The translations under genes were made by a program, and so were the position numbers. A DNA stretch of 64,000 bases, from contig CP065012.1 of NCBI GenBank assembly GCA_016699815.1, positions 1,860,001-1,924,000 on the forward strand. The letters run 5' to 3'. Within the stretch, counting starts at the first letter, position 1. The number at the start of each line of letters is the position of its first letter. The notes beneath the pieces are model-generated. The model did not search any database. It worked only from the letters and a program-made list of their open reading frames with translations, and was not told the DNA's origin. This stretch comes from Chitinophagaceae bacterium. GTDB taxonomy: Bacteria; Bacteroidota; Bacteroidia; Chitinophagales; Chitinophagaceae. Shown here in pieces: positions 9,443 to 17,706 of the stretch.

Positions 9443-10445
9443 GAACAGAATATTTACTTAAAATTAGGCTATCCAAATGAAATAAGACAACCCTAAAGCT
9501 ATCGGTATTAATTTTTTGATTAAGTACAGATGCGGCGGCCATTATATCTGTATAAGAGCTGCCTTCGTAGCGCAATAGGTCTCCTTTTTTAAATGCAGTA
9601 TTATTTAGCACAACATCTTTGTTTATAGCAAACCTGTTCTGTGCAAGTTTCATTGCATATTGGTTCAATGAATCATCATTAAGGTTTTGAATTAAACCTG
9701 CATAAGTATTTTTTCTAAACAGTACATACCAGCCAAATACAGGCAAAGCCACATCAAGCGCTAAAGGATATTGATCAAGTTTGCCGGTATATTTTTTTAT
9801 TTCTTCAGGGTCAATAATGGAGTTTTTAGTTTCCAGTTTTTTTAAATTACTCATATTGTAACACATGAGCAACCCTTTTTTTACGGGTGGTATACCGGCC
9901 TCCTTCGCATACTTTACCTGGAACAAACGAATGGTTGCTGAATATAAATGTTGCGTATCAATCTGCTGTAATTTTGTAAGCAATGAGAAGTATTTTTCTT
10001 TGGTAGACGCCGTCCAGTCGCAGTCAATTTGAATTTCCTTTATGGCGCCAATAGAATTAACAAAGGCAATTTCATTTATTAGTTTAAGGATATTTTCTGC
10101 CAGCGAATTACATTGTTCTGTCTGTATATTTTTGATACACTCATTGGTAATAAAAACAGTAGGAATAATTTGTAATTGATTGCATTTAATAAAATATGAA
10201 TCCGCAATTCTTACCTGTGCAATAGGGCTGGGTTTTAAATAAGTTTCATCCCAGGCAACATCAAAAAAACGGAGGTAAATGGTATTGCTCCCATTTGTTT
10301 TTAATGCAGCCAAATCTGATGCTGTGGGGTTGAAAACCGATTTCCAATGGTAGAATGCAGGCTCAATGATTTTGCCGAATTTTTTTTGGTCACTGCAGGT
10401 AGATAACAGGAGAGAAGTAGCAATAAAAATAATTAAGCAACGCAT
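9408..10445 (-). CDS. Predicted lipoprotein with TIM-barrel-like pattern, unknown function
   Basis: A 345-residue protein read from the ATG at 10445. Residues 1-17 form a lipoprotein signal peptide with LLSTC (lipid anchor Cys17). The mature part has a beta/alpha rhythm with short hydrophobic strands ending in acidic or polar residues (NTIYLRFFDVAWDE, IIPTVFITNE, EIQIDCDWT, GLLMCYNMSN, LALPVFGWYVLFR), which suggests a glycoside-hydrolase-like TIM barrel. No known family motif is certain. The translation end overlaps the TPR gene by 35 bases. A TATCTTTG promoter element lies about 10 bases upstream, supporting this start over the earlier frame at 10472. Confidence 0.7.
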   Translation of the reverse strand: MRCLIIFIATSLLLSTCSDQKKFGKIIEPAFYHWKSVFNPTASDLAALKTNGSNTIYLRFFDVAWDETYLKPSPIAQVRIADSYFIKCNQLQIIPTVFITNECIKNIQTEQCNSLAENILKLINEIAFVNSIGAIKEIQIDCDWTASTKEKYFSLLTKLQQIDTQHLYSATIRLFQVKYAKEAGIPPVKKGLLMCYNMSNLKKLETKNSIIDPEEIKKYTGKLDQYPLALDVALPVFGWYVLFRKNTYAGLIQNLNDDSLNQYAMKLAQNRFAINKDVVLNNTAFKKGDLLRYEGSSYTDIMAAASVLNQKINTDSFRVVLFHLDSLILSKYSVHEIKNIFRSLH

Positions 10446-10454
10446 AGTATTTGT

Positions 10455-10462
10455 CAAAGATA
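10455..10462 (-). promoter_or_regulatory. TATCTTTG -7 element for the lipoprotein/TPR pair
   Basis: The minus strand reads TATCTTTG, an exact match to the Bacteroidota TAnnTTTG element, ending 10 bases before the ATG at 10445. The leader would be only a few bases. No TTG lies at the ideal distance; the nearest gives a 15-base spacer. Confidence 0.5.
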
Positions 10463-10610
10463 CTGGCAACAAAGTTGCAAAATTGTTTTTGCAGCGGTGA
10501 TACTGATTTTGATTTGGAATAAGGGTTTAAACCGCAGGTGTATCTTCAGTCCACAGCCGGGGCTAAAGACTGCCGACTGGGTACGCTGCCGGGGTTTAAG
10601 GGCCATACCT

Positions 10611-10618
10611 TATCTTTG
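10611..10618 (+). promoter_or_regulatory. TATCTTTG -7 element of glyS
   Basis: TATCTTTG matches the Bacteroidota -7 consensus exactly and ends 6 bases before the glyS ATG at 10625. If used, transcription would start almost at the start codon, giving a leaderless or nearly leaderless message. It also argues against any longer N-terminus for GlyRS. No clear TTG at -33. Confidence 0.5.
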
Positions 10619-10624
10619 CGCACT

Positions 10625-12097
10625 ATGGCAAACGAAGCAAATAATTTCCAGGAACTGATTGCACACTGCAAAGAATATGGCTATATTTTTCAAAGCAGCG
10701 ATTTATATGATGGCCTTAGCGCCGTTTACGATTACGGGCAATTAGGTGCCCAACTCAAAAAAAACTTAAGAGACGAGTGGTGGAAAAGCATGACGCAAAT
10801 GCATGAAAATATTGTAGGCATTGATGCGGCTATTTTTATGCACCCTACCGTGTGGAAAGCCAGCGGCCATGTGGATAATTTTAGCGACCCAATGATTGAT
10901 AATAAAGACAGTAAAAAAAGGTACCGGGTAGACCATCTTATAGAAAATTTTGCCGATGAACTTAAAGAAAGCGGAGAAGGGAAAAAAGCCGAAGAAATTT
11001 TGGCGGCGATGGATGCTTTGCTGGCAAAAGATGATTTTGCCGGCTTAAAAAACCTTATTGAAGAACATAAAATTAAATGCAGCATAAGCAAAACCTGCAA
11101 CTGGACAGATGTGCGGCAATTTAACCTCATGTTTAAAACAGAGTTTGGCGCTGTAGCCGGCGATAACCCTGATGATAATATTGTATACCTGCGCCCCGAA
11201 ACTGCACAGGGTATTTTTGTAAATTTTTTAAACGTACAAAAAACCGGCAGGATGAAAATCCCATTTGGCATAGCACAAACCGGTAAAGCTTTTAGAAATG
11301 AAATTGTTGCAAGGCAATTTATTTTTCGTATGAGGGAATTTGAACAAATGGAAATGCAATTTTTCATTCGCCCCGGCTCTCAAATGGAGTGGTATGAGTA
11401 CTGGAAATCCGAAAGAAAAAAATGGCACGAAAGTATGGGTATACCTGCTGCAAAACTGCGCTATCACAACCATGTAAAACTGGCGCATTATGCCGACGCA
11501 GCCGTAGATATTGAATTTGAATTCCCCTTTGGATGGAAAGAGCTTGAAGGCATACATAGCCGCACCGATTTTGACCTGGGCCAACATGCCAAATACAGTA
11601 AAAAGAAAATTCAATATTTTGACAACGATATTGACCCCACAACAAATAAAGCCATTGGCAACTATACACCTTATGTAGTAGAAACTTCTGTTGGGCTCGA
11701 TCGTTTGTTCCTTACCGTTATCAGCCTTTCTTATGCAGAAGAAAAATGGACCAAAGACGACGGAACCGAAGACAGCCGTGTGGTAATGCGTATACCGGCA
11801 AAGCTTGCGCCAACAAAGCTTGCTATTCTTCCCCTTATTAAAAAAGACGGCTTGCCCGAAATAGCCCGGCAACTGATGCACGAATGCAAAAGCAGCTTCA
11901 TGTGTTTTTATGAAGAAAAAGATGCCATTGGAAAACGGTATCGCCGCATGGATGCCATTGGCACACCATTTTGTATTACCATTGACCATCAAACAAAAGA
12001 AGATGGAACCGTTACAATTCGTTATAGGGATGATATGCGCCAGGAAAGAATTGCGATGGGCGAAGTAAAGAAAATGGTGCTGGATAAAATTGGCTGA
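10625..12097 (+). CDS. glyS: Glycyl-tRNA synthetase, alpha2 (eukaryote/archaea-like) type
   Basis: A 490-residue single-chain class II synthetase that charges tRNA-Gly, the homodimeric form used by Bacteroidota rather than the alpha2beta2 form of E. coli. Class II motifs are visible: YDYGQLGAQLKKNLRDEWW near the start, YLRPETAQGIFVNF, FRNEIVARQFIFRMREFEQME (motif 2 region), and SVGLDRLFL (motif 3, G-x-D-R). The C-terminal anticodon-binding domain begins about LAPTKLAILPL and ends with RYRDDMRQER. The open frame extends upstream to 10538, but those residues lack homology character and span the promoter element, so I start at 10625. Confidence 0.97.
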   Translation: MANEANNFQELIAHCKEYGYIFQSSDLYDGLSAVYDYGQLGAQLKKNLRDEWWKSMTQMHENIVGIDAAIFMHPTVWKASGHVDNFSDPMIDNKDSKKRYRVDHLIENFADELKESGEGKKAEEILAAMDALLAKDDFAGLKNLIEEHKIKCSISKTCNWTDVRQFNLMFKTEFGAVAGDNPDDNIVYLRPETAQGIFVNFLNVQKTGRMKIPFGIAQTGKAFRNEIVARQFIFRMREFEQMEMQFFIRPGSQMEWYEYWKSERKKWHESMGIPAAKLRYHNHVKLAHYADAAVDIEFEFPFGWKELEGIHSRTDFDLGQHAKYSKKKIQYFDNDIDPTTNKAIGNYTPYVVETSVGLDRLFLTVISLSYAEEKWTKDDGTEDSRVVMRIPAKLAPTKLAILPLIKKDGLPEIARQLMHECKSSFMCFYEEKDAIGKRYRRMDAIGTPFCITIDHQTKEDGTVTIRYRDDMRQERIAMGEVKKMVLDKIG

Positions 12098-12191
12098 TTT
12101 TTTTCTGTTTCCTAGGAATTATTGGTTTCATTTGAGGCTTTTCTATATCACAAACTATTGTGGGGCGCTGCTATCTTATATCATAAAAATA

Positions 12192-12216
12192 TTTAATTAA
12201 ATTTAATTTAATTAAA
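12192..12216. repeat. Two copies of the palindrome TTTAATTAAA, 15 bases apart
   Basis: TTTAATTAAA occurs at 12192-12201 and again at 12207-12216 in an otherwise AT-rich 255-base gap between glyS and the secreted protein gene at 12353. Each copy is self-complementary. It may be an AT-rich upstream element or simply low-complexity DNA. Confidence 0.4.
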
Positions 12217-12352
12217 GCCAGTATTATTTTTCACCCTTTTTGGGATTGCCAGGCATTGGGTTTTATTTAATATTTGTATCTGTATTTATGGCATAGCTGT
12301 CTTTTGGGTCTAGGGCTGTACATTCTATTTATTAATATTTAAACCATAAAGG

Positions 12353-13453
12353 ATGAACAAATTATTTATTACTGCTTCAATATTTTTTTTCTTTATTAAA
12401 GCAGGAGCTCAAAATGTGGGTATAGGAACCCTCACGCCCCAGTTTAAATTATCTGTACATGATGCAACACATGGGTATATAAAATTTTCAAATAATACAA
12501 CTACCGAAAACACAACATCAGGTTCTTTTATTGGCGCTTATCAAAATGACCTTTATTTATGGAACAAGCAACCAACCGGAAACATGTTTTTTTATACCGA
12601 TGGTTCCAAGAGGCTAACTCTGGATTCTGTAGGAAGGTTTGGTATTGGTAAATGGCCCGAGGATGCAATGGATGTAAAGGGTAATGTTAGGATAGAATCC
12701 CCTTCTACCACCGGCGGGGCTGCAATTAAAATGTATGGTGGAACTACTAATTTGAGCTATATACAGTTTTATAAAAATATTACATCACCTACTGCTATGG
12801 GATACATTGGTTTTAACCCTACGCAGAATTATGCAGTAATTCAAAGCGGCATTGCTGTTTCGGTAAGCAGTAATGGAATGGGTGTAGGTACTGTAAACCC
12901 GGAAGCCCGCCTCCATGTTCCGTTTGGTACAGATGCTGGCCTACCCAATACCAGCAATGGTTTTCTTATGCTGGGCCTTGGTAGTTCAACAAACGTGGTA
13001 ATGGACAATAATGAAATACTTGCCCGCAATAATGGCGCTGCATCCGATCTTTTTTTGCAACATAGTGCCGGTAACCTTATTTTATGCGGCAATGAACAGG
13101 GAGCTGTAGGTATCGGCGTTTCATCCGGTGCAAGTATACCTGCAGGTTATATGTTGGCAGTAGATGGAAAAATAATTAGCGAAGAATTAAAAGTACAATT
13201 AAGTGGCAACTGGCCCGATTATGTTTTTGCCAATAATTATAACTTAAAAAGTTTTGACCAGCTCCGTTCATTTATTGATGCAAATAAACATTTGCCCAAT
13301 ATACCACCTGCTGCAGAAGTAGAAAAAAATGGCATTGAAGTGGGCGATATGCAAAAAAGAATGATAGAAAAAATTGAAGAGCTTACCCTATATATTTTGG
13401 AATTGGAAAACAGGGTAAAAAAACTGGAACAAACAAATGCCATTAAAAATTAA
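12353..13453 (+). CDS. Secreted tail-fibre-like repeat protein
   Basis: A 366-residue exported protein with a signal peptide ending near AGAQ (residue 20). Directly after it is NVGIGTLTPQFKLSV, the repeat seen in Bacteroidota proteins built like phage tail fibres; related segments recur as RFGIGKWPEDAMDVKG, GMGVGTVNPEARLHV and AVGIGVSSGASI. The C-terminus (KSFDQLRSFIDANKHLPNIP, then a coiled coil IEELTLYILELENRVKKLE) is the usual end of this group, related to the intramolecular chaperone of endosialidase-type fibres. Such proteins are probably trimeric surface fibres or adhesins. It sits 10 bases before a secreted metalloprotease gene and is likely co-transcribed with it. Confidence 0.75.
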   Translation: MNKLFITASIFFFFIKAGAQNVGIGTLTPQFKLSVHDATHGYIKFSNNTTTENTTSGSFIGAYQNDLYLWNKQPTGNMFFYTDGSKRLTLDSVGRFGIGKWPEDAMDVKGNVRIESPSTTGGAAIKMYGGTTNLSYIQFYKNITSPTAMGYIGFNPTQNYAVIQSGIAVSVSSNGMGVGTVNPEARLHVPFGTDAGLPNTSNGFLMLGLGSSTNVVMDNNEILARNNGAASDLFLQHSAGNLILCGNEQGAVGIGVSSGASIPAGYMLAVDGKIISEELKVQLSGNWPDYVFANNYNLKSFDQLRSFIDANKHLPNIPPAAEVEKNGIEVGDMQKRMIEKIEELTLYILELENRVKKLEQTNAIKN

Positions 13454-13463
13454 ACCAGTTTGT

Positions 13464-14645
13464 ATGAAAAGCTTCTGGAAAAAATATTTAGCCTCCATTG
13501 TGTTATTTGCTGTTTGCTATGCTGGTGCAAATGCCCAGGAATATTTGCCCCGGAACAACCCCGGTTGCATAATGAAGCTCAAAAGCAAACCCAAGTATTT
13601 GCCCAATGCCGATGCATTTTTGAGGCAGCAACTTGCTGCAAGGCTTGGCGACTCATCGTATACCGATGATTTTTCATCGCCCTATTATGTTCGATTGTTT
13701 ATAAGAATTGTAAGGCAGGATGATGGTACTTTGCCAGGCTGTACTGTGGAAGAGGCCATGCTAAATTTTAATGAAATGAATGTGCAATACAGTCCGCACA
13801 ATATTTGTTTTCAACTTGCAGGGATAGATTTTGTGAATGATACCTATCTCAATAATTTTAATACCTCTGCAAATTTGGAACAGGTTTACCCTGATTATAT
13901 ACGAGATAATAACCTGGATGTGGATGGGGCAATGACAATTTTTATTCACTACAATTTTTTAAATAATAGCGGGAGTAGTGGAAATGCTTATACTATCCCC
14001 AATAATTTTTTAAGTGTGGCACGCTGGGCTGCTAAAAGCACTACTGTGCATTCGATCTTTGGGCATGAGATGGGCCATTGCCTGGGCTTGTACCATACTT
14101 TTGAGGATAATTATGGAGAGGAAACAGTTCCTCGCTCTTCTTCAAACTCCTGTTACAACTGTGCTTCAGATGGCGATTTGTGTTGCGATACGCCTGCAGA
14201 CTACGCCAATTCGCAGAATAATACCAGTTCCTCAACCTGTAATTATTCGGGTACAGCTGTAGAAAATTGCAGTTCCCTGCAATATAATCCTTCTACAATT
14301 AATATTATGAGTTATCAACCCTGGGCATGTATTTCAACTACCAGTACTGCTATTACCGCCAATCAGCGTACAAGGATGCATGCAACAATTTTAAATCCAA
14401 ATGGGCCTGTTTTTTGGCGGGTTTCAGAGGATAATTATGTACAGCCTGCAACCAGTAACAGCTCAGCATTAGTTAAAATTTATGCAGCTAAAAATTCGGT
14501 GGGTACATCCAGCAATAGCATTACGCATTCTGGTGCAGCAAATGCCTACTATGTAGCAGGCGGAAGTGTTACCTTTGGCCCTGGCGTTACCATGGCTCCC
14601 AATAGTGCAGGGGTTATACAGGCAAGTATTTCGGGTTGTAATTAA
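13464..14645 (+). CDS. Secreted M43 (pappalysin-type) zinc metalloprotease
   Basis: A 393-residue exported protease. The signal peptide is about residues 1-24 (ends GANAQ). The zinc site HEMGHCLGLYH (201-211) gives three His ligands and the catalytic Glu202; the Met-turn NIMSY (280-284) and the DGDLCCDTPA segment (237-245) are hallmarks of family M43 (cytophagalysin/ulilysin-like metzincins). Several cysteines could form disulfides. After the catalytic domain comes a 28-residue end, GGSVTFGPGVTMAPNSAG then SISGC, resembling a small beta domain common in Bacteroidota surface proteins; a classical type IX sorting domain is not seen. Start taken at 13464 because upstream residues lack signal-peptide character. 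Confidence 0.88.
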   Translation: MKSFWKKYLASIVLFAVCYAGANAQEYLPRNNPGCIMKLKSKPKYLPNADAFLRQQLAARLGDSSYTDDFSSPYYVRLFIRIVRQDDGTLPGCTVEEAMLNFNEMNVQYSPHNICFQLAGIDFVNDTYLNNFNTSANLEQVYPDYIRDNNLDVDGAMTIFIHYNFLNNSGSSGNAYTIPNNFLSVARWAAKSTTVHSIFGHEMGHCLGLYHTFEDNYGEETVPRSSSNSCYNCASDGDLCCDTPADYANSQNNTSSSTCNYSGTAVENCSSLQYNPSTINIMSYQPWACISTTSTAITANQRTRMHATILNPNGPVFWRVSEDNYVQPATSNSSALVKIYAAKNSVGTSSNSITHSGAANAYYVAGGSVTFGPGVTMAPNSAGVIQASISGCN

Positions 14646-14651
14646 AAAAAA

Positions 14652-15407
14652 TTACCCATACAATTCCTGGTGAATGCTTTTTCTATCGTAGCCTAAAGAC
14701 ATTATGCGTTGCTTGGCCTCATCTACCATTTGCTTCCAACCGCATAGGTAAAATGTAGCGGGTATTAGTTGGTTACTATTTGCTTTATTAGATTGTACGA
14801 TGGATTCATAAACTTTATGTACATATCCTTTGTGAGTAAAATCAAGATTTTCTTCCACATTTTCCCTGGAGAAAACAGAATGAAACTGCAGGCTGGGATG
14901 CTTTTCTGCAAGTGCTTTTAATTCATCTGCATAAAGTGCATCTTCATATTTTCTGCATCCAAACACCAGGTAAATTTTTTTATGCGGAATATTATGGTTG
15001 AAAATATGGTGAACCATACTACGGAATGGCGCAATACCGGTTCCCGTGCATATTAGAAAAACATCTTTGTCAATATTTTCGGGTAGGGTAAACACACCAA
15101 CCGGCCCACGTAAAGTAAGTTCTGCGCCTTCTTTTACTTCATCAAATAAATAAGGAGTGCCTTTTCCTTCTTTATTTAAAACAATACATAATTCAAAGCT
15201 ATTGTTACCATTTGGCCAGCTTGCAATGGAATAGCTGCGCCAGCGCTTATTGGGCTTTTCGTCAATAGGTAAATCTATGGTTACAAATTGGCCGGGTTTA
15301 AAATCAAAAAGCCCCGGCCCGGAAAATTGAAAAATAAAACTCCGGGTATTATGGGTAAGTTGTGTTATTTGTACAATATTGGCTTTTTGCCAGGGTAGAA
15401 GCGCCAT
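14652..15407 (-). CDS. Ferredoxin--NADP+ reductase family flavoprotein
   Basis: A 251-residue FAD/NAD(P)H oxidoreductase of the FNR family without a fused ferredoxin domain. Residues 1-105 form the FAD barrel, with RSYS (57-60) for flavin binding and GPVGVF (101-106). Residues 115-251 form the nucleotide domain, with CTGTGIAPFRS (120-130) for NADP and FYLCGWKQMVDEA near the end. It probably passes electrons between NADPH and ferredoxin or flavodoxin. It is convergent with the M43 protease gene (6-base gap) and follows the histidine kinase gene by 49 bases on the same strand, so may share its transcript. Confidence 0.88.
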   Translation of the reverse strand: MALLPWQKANIVQITQLTHNTRSFIFQFSGPGLFDFKPGQFVTIDLPIDEKPNKRWRSYSIASWPNGNNSFELCIVLNKEGKGTPYLFDEVKEGAELTLRGPVGVFTLPENIDKDVFLICTGTGIAPFRSMVHHIFNHNIPHKKIYLVFGCRKYEDALYADELKALAEKHPSLQFHSVFSRENVEENLDFTHKGYVHKVYESIVQSNKANSNQLIPATFYLCGWKQMVDEAKQRIMSLGYDRKSIHQELYG

Positions 15408-15456
15408 GTAATTTTTTTTAAGTTTTGGTTATTCCTGCTTTTATGCTATTGCAAAA

Positions 15457-16896
15457 TTACAATTCAAAATCTACTTTAATGGTACAACCTTTTCCCTTTG
15501 TTGCATCAATTTTTAGTTGCCCGTTATGCAGTTGTACCCTGCTGGCAATATTTTTAAAACCTAAGCCATATTTAATTTTCGATTTTTCAAAACCTTTACC
15601 ATCGTCGGTAATGATTAATACCAGTGATTTTTTCTTTTGGATAATTTCTATTAATACATGCCTGGGTTTTGCATAGCGTAATATATTGGTAAGCTGCTCC
15701 TGTACTATCCTAAAAATAGTGAGTTTTAAATCTTCATCTTTCAGGCTGCTGTCGTTGAAAACATAATTTTCTTTTATTTGAAATTTGTTTACAATAGCTA
15801 TATTTTCCACTAATTCCTGTAAAGCCATTTTTAATCCTACTTCGCCCAACGATGGTGGTAACAACGACTTGGAGAGCATCCTTATTTCTTCCACTGCAGA
15901 TAAAATAAGTTTCATTGCCGAGCTTAAAAATTCTTTTCGCTTTGCGGGGTTTTGCATACTATACTCAATATATAGCTTTGCCGTTGCCAATATTTGATTG
16001 ATATTGTCGTGCAGCTCCTTGCCCAGGTTTTCCCTTTCCCTTTCCTGGGCAGCAATAACGGCATTGGTGATGTCGTCTTGTTTTATTTTTCTTTCCTCTT
16101 CAAGTTTTTGCTCTAGTTCAAGTAATTCCGAAATATCTCTTGATGTTCCTACCAGCCTTATTAATTCCCCTTTTTCATTTCGCATGGCGTAGCCTTTTTC
16201 TGAAATATGCCTTGGGCTTCCATCATCCCTTAATACTTTGCAATCAAAATGAAAATTTTTTATTTCGGGATTTTGTAATATATTTTGGATAATATTTTTT
16301 ACATTTTCTTTGTCTTGCGGATGTATCCTGTTCCACCAGCTATCGGGCAAGTTATGCTCGCCTAAAGTTTTGCTGCCGGTAATTTTTTGCCAGGCCTCTT
16401 TGCTGCGAAATACCTTGTTGTTCAGCAAATCCCAGTCCCAAACCATATCATTGGTTGCCTGGCCTACCAGATAGTAACGCTCATTACTAAACTGCAATTC
16501 GTTGGTTAGGCTTTTAATACGAAGGACGTTAATAATAGTTTTTTCCAGCAATGCGACATTAAGCAATTTAGTTTCAATACTATCGGTTATGCCGGTTTTG
16601 AGGAGTTTTTGATGCTGAGGAAAGGATATTTTTCCGGCAATTACAATTATAGCTGCTTTAGTTACTTTTTTACTGAACCTGTTTAGGTTTTCTAAAGATT
16701 TTTTATTAATTGCTTCAACAATCAAAATAAATACATCGGGGCGGCTGATTTCTTTACTAGGCAAGTGTGTAATGGCCCCTGCCAATGCCGCTTCATTTAT
16801 GGGGAGGCTGCAGTTTAATAAAAACGACTGAACTTGTTTTTTAATGACTGTTGTACCGCCCGAAATAACGATGTTAATTTTTTTTGCTGTTTTCAT
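15457..16896 (-). CDS. PAS-containing histidine kinase (NarX/DesK-type)
   Basis: A 479-residue cytoplasmic-looking sensor kinase with no clear membrane segment. Residues 5-125 look like a degenerate receiver domain (alternating hydrophobic strands, DVFILIVEA where the phospho-Asp strand would be). Residues 137-257 are a PAS domain ending in LVGTSRDISELLE, followed by a coiled coil. The dimerisation helix is of the HisKA_3 kind with GKELHDNINQIL (phospho-His296). The ATPase domain shows ITDDGKGF and GLGFKNIASRV. It faces a LuxR-type response regulator across a 130-base divergent promoter region; together they form a NarL-family two-component pair. The signal is unknown. Confidence 0.9.
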   Translation of the reverse strand: MKTAKKINIVISGGTTVIKKQVQSFLLNCSLPINEAALAGAITHLPSKEISRPDVFILIVEAINKKSLENLNRFSKKVTKAAIIVIAGKISFPQHQKLLKTGITDSIETKLLNVALLEKTIINVLRIKSLTNELQFSNERYYLVGQATNDMVWDWDLLNNKVFRSKEAWQKITGSKTLGEHNLPDSWWNRIHPQDKENVKNIIQNILQNPEIKNFHFDCKVLRDDGSPRHISEKGYAMRNEKGELIRLVGTSRDISELLELEQKLEEERKIKQDDITNAVIAAQERERENLGKELHDNINQILATAKLYIEYSMQNPAKRKEFLSSAMKLILSAVEEIRMLSKSLLPPSLGEVGLKMALQELVENIAIVNKFQIKENYVFNDSSLKDEDLKLTIFRIVQEQLTNILRYAKPRHVLIEIIQKKKSLVLIITDDGKGFEKSKIKYGLGFKNIASRVQLHNGQLKIDATKGKGCTIKVDFEL

Positions 16897-16958
16897 GCAG
16901 TAAAATTACCTGCACAATTTACTTTATTTACACTTCTTAACTGTAGGTAAATTCACTC

Positions 16959-16988
16959 TTGCATAAATGCAGTTATTCTGTAATTTTG
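16959..16988 (+). promoter_or_regulatory. Canonical Bacteroidota promoter of the response regulator
   Basis: TTG (16959-16961), a 19-base spacer, then TAATTTTG (16981-16988) match the TTG-N17-23-TAnnTTTG promoter used by the Bacteroidota primary sigma factor. The start codon follows 38 bases later at 17027. This is the best-formed plus-strand promoter in the window. Confidence 0.65.
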
Positions 16989-17026
16989 TATCCAGGCTGT
17001 AGAAGCAAATCCTCAAATGGAAAACA

Positions 17027-17653
17027 ATGAAGAAGTTTTTGATTATAGACGACCATGTAGTGGTAAGATCGGGCATAAAAGGCCTGCTTGCAGAATTATA
17101 CCAACCCTCCATAACCGAAGAAGCTTTTGATGGCGAAAGCGCCCTGGCCAGCTTAAAACACAATTTTTACGACCTGGTTTTGCTGGATATTCAAATGCCC
17201 AATACCGATGCCCTGGGGCTTATGGAGTATTTTAAAATTAAATTTCCCGACCTTAAAGTGCTGGTTTTTTCTATGAGCCCGGAAAATGTTTATGCCAAAC
17301 GTTTTTTAAAAGCCGGTGCCAAGGGGTTTATCAGTAAGGATGCGCCTTTGCAAGAATTAAAAACTGCTATTACCCGGGTGCTCAACAGCGGCAGGTATAT
17401 CAGCAGCGATTTGGCAGAAGCTTTAGCTATGACCGAAAACCAGCAAAAGGAAAACAATATTTTCAACCGCCTTTCTGCAAGGGAATTTGAAATTGCCAAT
17501 TTACTGCTCGAAGGGAACAACTTAAGTAGTATTGCAAACAGCTTGCACCTTAGAGTTTCTACAATAGGCACCCATAAAGCCAGGATTTTTGAAAAACTTA
17601 ATATCAAAAACCTGCTGCAATTAAAAGACCTTGCCGTAAGCTACCGATTTTAA
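17027..17653 (+). CDS. NarL/FixJ-type response regulator
   Basis: A 208-residue two-domain regulator. The receiver (1-120) has the acidic pair DD at 8-9, phospho-acceptor Asp54 in LLDIQMP, and the conserved Lys in GFISKDAP. The C-terminal LuxR helix-turn-helix (about 145-205) reads LSAREFEIANLLLEG, then LHLRVSTIGTHKARIFEKL as the recognition helix region. It is divergent from the PAS histidine kinase gene at 15457-16896, its likely partner. It should bind DNA when phosphorylated; targets cannot be told, but the adjacent flavoprotein gene and the shared promoter gap are candidates. Confidence 0.93.
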   Translation: MKKFLIIDDHVVVRSGIKGLLAELYQPSITEEAFDGESALASLKHNFYDLVLLDIQMPNTDALGLMEYFKIKFPDLKVLVFSMSPENVYAKRFLKAGAKGFISKDAPLQELKTAITRVLNSGRYISSDLAEALAMTENQQKENNIFNRLSAREFEIANLLLEGNNLSSIANSLHLRVSTIGTHKARIFEKLNIKNLLQLKDLAVSYRF

Positions 17654-17706
17654 TTTTTCCCAGGGCATCACTAACGCTCCTAAAGCATTACTTATTATAA
17701 AGTGGG

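Noticed and set aside
10538..10624. Upstream extension of the GlyRS frame
   Set aside because: The extra residues are not GlyRS-like and cover the TATCTTTG promoter element.
13464..14645. Type IX secretion C-terminal sorting domain on the M43 protease
   Set aside because: The end is a short GGSVTFGPGV-type beta segment ending in SISGCN; the usual sorting-domain motifs and final basic residue are not present.
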